Assembly: GCA_039586575.1 (NCBI GenBank)
Contig: JBDHKD010000007.1
Coordinates: 1-64,000 of the forward strand
Source of the DNA: G020344215 sp039586575
GTDB taxonomy: Bacteria; Gemmatimonadota; Gemmatimonadetes; Palauibacterales; KS3-K002
Length of the DNA: 64,000 nt
Direction of reading: 5' to 3'
A program made the position numbers and the translations under genes. Below, piece after piece: positions 61,152 to 64,000 of this stretch (position 1 is its first letter; every line of letters begins with the position of its first letter). The notes under the pieces are model-generated. The model was not told the origin of the DNA and did no database searches. It saw only the letters and a list, made by a program, of their open reading frames with translations.

Positions 61152-62237
61152 CTAGAGCCCCTCGTCCTGCACGCCATGCCGATGGGCGCCGTGGCTCGTG
61201 TCGATTCCCATGGCACGCATCTCGGCACGCAGATGGGTCGTCTTGGTATTGATCAGATAGTCCGGATCGTCCGGATCCAGCGCCGGCCACTCTCCGCTCG
61301 GCTTGAAGATGCCACCCAGCACCCCCATACCGCCTCCCGGCACCGTCTCGCCCGCGGGGTTGTCGTACACCACGGTGAGCCGGTAGGTATGCTTCGGGGT
61401 CAGCCCGATTCCACCCTTCCACCAGAACTTGCCGATCGGCACTCCGACGACCTGGCCATTCCGATCGAGCTCCGGTCCCGTTTCCCACAACACTTTGCCC
61501 TCGGTCACGTCCTCGAAGCGCAGCACCACCGCATTGTCGTGCAGGTGCCCGCCGACGGCCAGCAGCCGACCGGCGACGGCCGGGCTTCCCTCCCACGAGC
61601 GCTCGCTGCGGCCGGGCGGCAGGTCGAACTCCTTCTCGCCGACATGACCCATGACATCGATGTAGACCGGGTAGACACCGATCGGGAAGAACCAACCTTC
61701 CTTCCGGTACTTGAGCCTGACGTACAAGCGCGCGCCGCTGTACGACTCCCCCGTCGGGTTATGGAACATCGCGCTCACCACCAGCTGCTGGCCCGCGCTC
61801 ACCGGGATCCCCAGAATCCGGGGCATGGCCGCCGGCTGCGTCTCGCTGCCCGCAGCGAACAGCCGGCGTGCCACCGGACTGAACAACTCCCGGTGGTCAA
61901 AATCGATCAGGTTGACGTGGTGCAAGACTCGCTGCGGGACCGGCTGACCGCTCGCATCCCTGAGCTGTATCTCAAAGCCCGTGATATAGGCGTCCTCCGG
62001 CACGGCACCTGTCTGGATCGGCGGCTGCTCGATCATCTGGTGACCCGCGCCGGCCGGCAGGTCGAGCGGCCCAACGATGAACACAAGCTCGCGCGCGTCC
62101 ACATCGTTGATCACCTGCAGCCACTCAGCCGGCTCCTGCCCCACGCCAGCACCGTGCTCCTGCGCGCTTGCGGGAACCGAACCACTGATCAGTGCCAGCA
62201 CCAAGATTGAAGAGCTGATTGAAGATCGACTCAACAT
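61152..62237 (-). CDS. secreted PHM-like copper protein (putative type II monooxygenase relative)
   Basis: The start is ATG 62237, giving 361 residues with a signal peptide (SILVLALISGSVPASAQ). Likely copper ligands are H106/H107 (VLHHVNL), H159 (MFHNPTG), H231/H233 (GGHLHDNAV) and M304 (GGGMGVLGG). Peptidylglycine alpha-hydroxylating monooxygenase uses H107/H108/H172 and H242/H244/M314, so order and spacing nearly match, although there are no Cys for the disulfides of the animal enzyme. The beta-rich body (TYRLTVVYDNPAGE) fits the same fold. The substrate is unknown. It stands alone, convergent with the exchanger gene. Confidence 0.6.
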   Translation of the reverse strand: MLSRSSISSSILVLALISGSVPASAQEHGAGVGQEPAEWLQVINDVDARELVFIVGPLDLPAGAGHQMIEQPPIQTGAVPEDAYITGFEIQLRDASGQPVPQRVLHHVNLIDFDHRELFSPVARRLFAAGSETQPAAMPRILGIPVSAGQQLVVSAMFHNPTGESYSGARLYVRLKYRKEGWFFPIGVYPVYIDVMGHVGEKEFDLPPGRSERSWEGSPAVAGRLLAVGGHLHDNAVVLRFEDVTEGKVLWETGPELDRNGQVVGVPIGKFWWKGGIGLTPKHTYRLTVVYDNPAGETVPGGGMGVLGGIFKPSGEWPALDPDDPDYLINTKTTHLRAEMRAMGIDTSHGAHRHGVQDEGL

Positions 62238-62519
62238 CTCTACTCCCCCCCTACCTTGATCTCCAACCGAGACGGTAGCTCGGTATCCTGTTCGTGAAAG
62301 CCCGCATCCTATCCGGGCACCCCCACGAGCACAAGCTGCCACGCCGCCGCACCGTTACCGATCCAGTTACCGCTCGGTAGCCACCGCCCGGCTTCCTCGT
62401 CAATGTGGCGAGGGGTCAGCACGCTTAAGTAGTTGTCAGATAAACCGTTAGCCCGTCCGCCCCCGACGGGCACAATCCCTGCCCCATCCATCACCAGAGG
62501 CGGACACAAGGAGGGCGGC
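62238..62519. other. intergenic region without a recognisable gene
   Basis: Between the copper-protein gene (start 62237, minus) and a small plus-strand frame there is no gene I can support. An inverted repeat ACCGAG-N7-CTCGGT lies at 62266-62284, about 30 bases before the copper-protein start, and could be an operator. A GGGGGG-type site near 62250 is the likely ribosome binding site for that gene. A strong AAGGAGGG lies at 62508-62515 on the + strand. Confidence 0.5.
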
Positions 62520-63002
62520 ATGACAGCACGGCACGCCAGACGAGATCCACTCGACCTGCAGTGTACGACGGCTCAGGCAAGCTGGCCCGAGGGCCGCGAC
62601 GAGCAGCTCGACTGGCTTGCCCGGGAGGCGTTGCTCGCCGCGCTGGAACGGGAATCCAGGCAACGTGGAGATTGGCCCGGGTGGGGTCGAACCACCGTTT
62701 CTGGATCCAAAGTCCAGCGTCCTGCCATTAGACGACGGGCCAGCAGCGACAGCAGCAATCTCTTCGGCGGGCCCGGCCGGATCAAGCCCCCCTCGATGCC
62801 AAAGCGGGAAGGTACGGCGGAGGGTCCGCCGCGAACTTCGGCGGCGCCTGAGTGTACGGAAAAGAGGTCCTGCCGCACGACTCACCGGCCAGACCTCCCT
62901 CGGAAAGAGCCCCAGGATGACAGTACGGGGCGTGGTGAAGGACAAGGGCGATCGTGCTCTGGTGAGGGGGGAGTCCACAGAGGGGGGGAGGTTGAGGCGT
63001 GA
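62520..63002 (+). CDS. questionable small frame with good ribosome binding site, crossing tRNA-Gln
   Basis: An ATG at 62520 follows an AAGGAGGG site by 4-5 bases. The first 50 residues (LDWLAREALLAALERES and neighbours) look like a helical protein. The frame then runs through the tRNA-Gln gene on the opposite strand, and from there becomes a low-complexity Pro/Arg/Ser/Gly sequence typical of non-coding GC-rich DNA. If real, the coding part may have been longer once and been cut by the tRNA locus, or the gene may be an artefact. No family is recognised. Confidence 0.2.
   Translation: MTARHARRDPLDLQCTTAQASWPEGRDEQLDWLAREALLAALERESRQRGDWPGWGRTTVSGSKVQRPAIRRRASSDSSNLFGGPGRIKPPSMPKREGTAEGPPRTSAAPECTEKRSCRTTHRPDLPRKEPQDDSTGRGEGQGRSCSGEGGVHRGGEVEA
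62672..62742 (-). tRNA. tRNA-Gln (anticodon UUG)
   Basis: On the minus strand the sequence folds into a complete cloverleaf: acceptor stem TGGCCCG paired with CGGGCCA, a D arm with CTAATGGCAGG, anticodon stem CTGGA/TCCAG with loop CTTTGGA (anticodon TTG) and T arm GGTGG-TTCGACC-CCACC. The T1-A72 opening pair is typical of tRNA-Gln. The 3' CCA is not encoded. Bases 62743-62998 after it hold no other gene but contain GC-rich hairpins. Confidence 0.95.
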
Positions 63003-63586
63003 AGCGCATCTGCTGGCTGCTGATACTGACTGTGTCTCCGATCATCGAAAGTTCGTCGAGTCTGGAGACGAGCGACCAGCTGTTGTTCGAGAATCTCGTG
63101 CTATCCCCCGCGGTCTCCGACAACTTGGCGTTGCTGTTCGAGCAGTTCGATACCGAACTGGTTCTCTGCCTCGAGGGCGAGCGACGCGGTCCGGACCTTT
63201 ACGTCACGGACTTCCGGATGCCCCACATCATCGTCTCGGAGACGGGCCGTGTGCAGGCAGCAGGCTGCGACGTGAGGCGCGGTTCCGTAGGCACCTGGCA
63301 CAACCATCCGGCGCCGGCGTCCGGTATCACGCGCGTGAGCAGTCATTTACTCGCCCGCAATTGCTATCTCTCGCGCACTGATGTCGCTGATTTTCGGCGA
63401 CGCACCGATGCCCTGGTGAGCGTCGTGTCGTGTGGCCCGCGCACCTTCGCCTACTGGAAGCGCGGTGACCTCGAGGCGGCGCCTGAGGACGCCGCTGTTC
63501 TCCCACCTCCCGAGGGGCAGCTGCTGCGGTACGAGATCGCGGAGGACGACAGGGCCAGCGCGCTCACACAGGCCCGCGAGCGCTGA
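62999..63586 (+). CDS. JAB/JAMM-like metalloprotease-domain protein
   Basis: The 195-residue product starts with GTG 62999 after a GGGGGGAGG site. A hydrophobic start (ICWLLILTVSPII) may be a signal or membrane segment. The core has GSVGTWHNHP (H101, H103) and CYLSRTDVADF (S125, D128), and an acidic residue upstream near E59, as in JAMM zinc isopeptidases (E, HxH, SxxD). The gap between HxH and SxxD is about 21 residues rather than the usual 7-10, as in a family of bacterial JAB-like proteins of unknown role. No ubiquitin-like or E1/E2 partner genes are nearby. Confidence 0.65.
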   Translation: MKRICWLLILTVSPIIESSSSLETSDQLLFENLVLSPAVSDNLALLFEQFDTELVLCLEGERRGPDLYVTDFRMPHIIVSETGRVQAAGCDVRRGSVGTWHNHPAPASGITRVSSHLLARNCYLSRTDVADFRRRTDALVSVVSCGPRTFAYWKRGDLEAAPEDAAVLPPPEGQLLRYEIAEDDRASALTQARER

Positions 63587-64000
63587 TCAAGCGCACATCT
63601 TCATCGACATCTTCGAGGTCAGAAGCCGCTCGGTCGCGGAGCGTCTCGCTTTCGTAGACCCCGAACAGCGCCGAGCCGCTGCCGGTGAGCAAGGCGAGCG
63701 AAGGCGCCGTGGCGCTCAGCGCCTCGTGGAGGGCACGCAGCCGGGGCAGCCGCTGGAAGATCACAGGCTCGAAATCGTTCTCCGCTTCCGAGTACAAGGT
63801 CTCCCAACTAAGAGCCGCGCCGGGCTCGGGCGCTTTGACGGTGACCCTGTCAGCCGCGGGGTCCTGGGCTTCGTCCCAACACGCGTACGCCTCCGATGTG
63901 GAGACGGCGACTCGAGGAACGACGAGCAGCATGGGCCGCGGTGCTAGACCGGCGTCACAGTTCAGCCGATCGCCGCGCCCCGACCCGAAAGCGAGCGGCA
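63564..64000 (-). CDS. ispE: 4-diphosphocytidyl-2-C-methyl-D-erythritol kinase, C-terminal part
   Basis: The gene runs in from the right edge; 145 residues are visible. They show the GHMP-kinase ending of IspE: LSFGSGRGDRL, LLVVPRVAVSTSEAY, ENDFEPVIFQRLPRLRALHEAL and the Gly-rich LLTGSGSALFGVYES. IspE phosphorylates the MEP-pathway intermediate CDP-ME. The usual order ispE-prs-rplY-pth is recognisable here, but about 3.6 kb with four other loci separates ispE from prs. The stop overlaps the 3' end of the JAB-like gene by 23 bases. Confidence 0.85.
   Translation of the reverse strand, partial: PLAFGSGRGDRLNCDAGLAPRPMLLVVPRVAVSTSEAYACWDEAQDPAADRVTVKAPEPGAALSWETLYSEAENDFEPVIFQRLPRLRALHEALSATAPSLALLTGSGSALFGVYESETLRDRAASDLEDVDEDVRLISARGPV

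Noticed and set aside
62750..62998. CRISPR-like or attachment repeats near tRNA-Gln
   Set aside because: The short GC hairpins (for example GGCGGA-GGG-TCCGCC) are not regularly spaced, and no copy of the tRNA 3' end was found nearby.

Overview
The window is a GC-rich, gene-dense bacterial chromosome segment with about 65 protein genes, one tRNA gene, and no rRNA, CRISPR array, insertion sequence or prophage. Several traits together point to a member of the Gemmatimonadota or a close relative: a short principal sigma factor without region 1.1, a GlmU-like protein of the alternative Bacteroidota/Gemmatimonadota type, a bacillithiol deacetylase, an MglA/roadblock pair beside recR-ybaB-dnaX, a short elongation factor Ts, and secreted PPC and propeller-barrel proteins. 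This assignment is inference from gene content; no marker tree could be run.

Layout. 1-2.3 kb (+): the end of a mannose-1-phosphate guanylyltransferase, a GlmU-like protein and a WalJ-type metallo-hydrolase. 2.25-2.36 kb: an inverted array of octamer repeats between convergent genes. 2.35-10.2 kb (-): the classic rplM-rpsI-rpsB-tsf-pyrH-frr-uppS-cdsA-dxr-rseP block, fed by a clear sigma-70-type promoter, with rseP broken near its 3' end. 10.2-16.8 kb (-): principal sigma factor, two tandem signal peptidases I, thpR, larE, comM. 17.0-19.2 kb (+): creatininase-like, secreted DUF3108-like and YIP1-like proteins. 19.4-25.5 kb (+): a TolC-MacA-MacB-type export operon with two permeases. 25.6-28.6 kb (+): bshB1, nifS/iscS, mnmA (thiol and sulfur metabolism). 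28.6-37.3 kb (-): dnaJ-grpE, an alpha/beta hydrolase, cinA-pgsA, mglA-mglB plus a small membrane protein, recR-ybaB-dnaX. 37.5-50.4 kb (-): PPC protein, yraN, RNase Z-like hydrolase, smc, two SPOR proteins, a very large peptidase-propeller-barrel protein, rsfS. 50.4-59.9 kb (-): DAK2-DegV, rplI-DUF2232-rpsR-rpsF, ychF, hppA, pth, rplY, prs. 60-64 kb: a cation/Ca exchanger, a secreted PHM-like copper protein, tRNA-Gln, a JAB/JAMM-like protein and the end of ispE.

Most of the window is housekeeping, tightly packed with ATGA/GTGA/TGATG couplings. The accessory content lies in the cell-envelope genes (44-50 kb) and in the block inserted between ispE and prs (60-63.6 kb).

The most notable observations are: pth and the DAK2-DegV gene appear to start at CUG, both in the same stop-codon context; a LarE with a probable duplicated C-terminal domain; a BY-kinase-like fold without Walker A fused to a membrane segment and SPOR repeats; a secreted protein with all six copper ligands of peptidylglycine monooxygenase at nearly the same spacing; and acidic tails on several unrelated housekeeping proteins.
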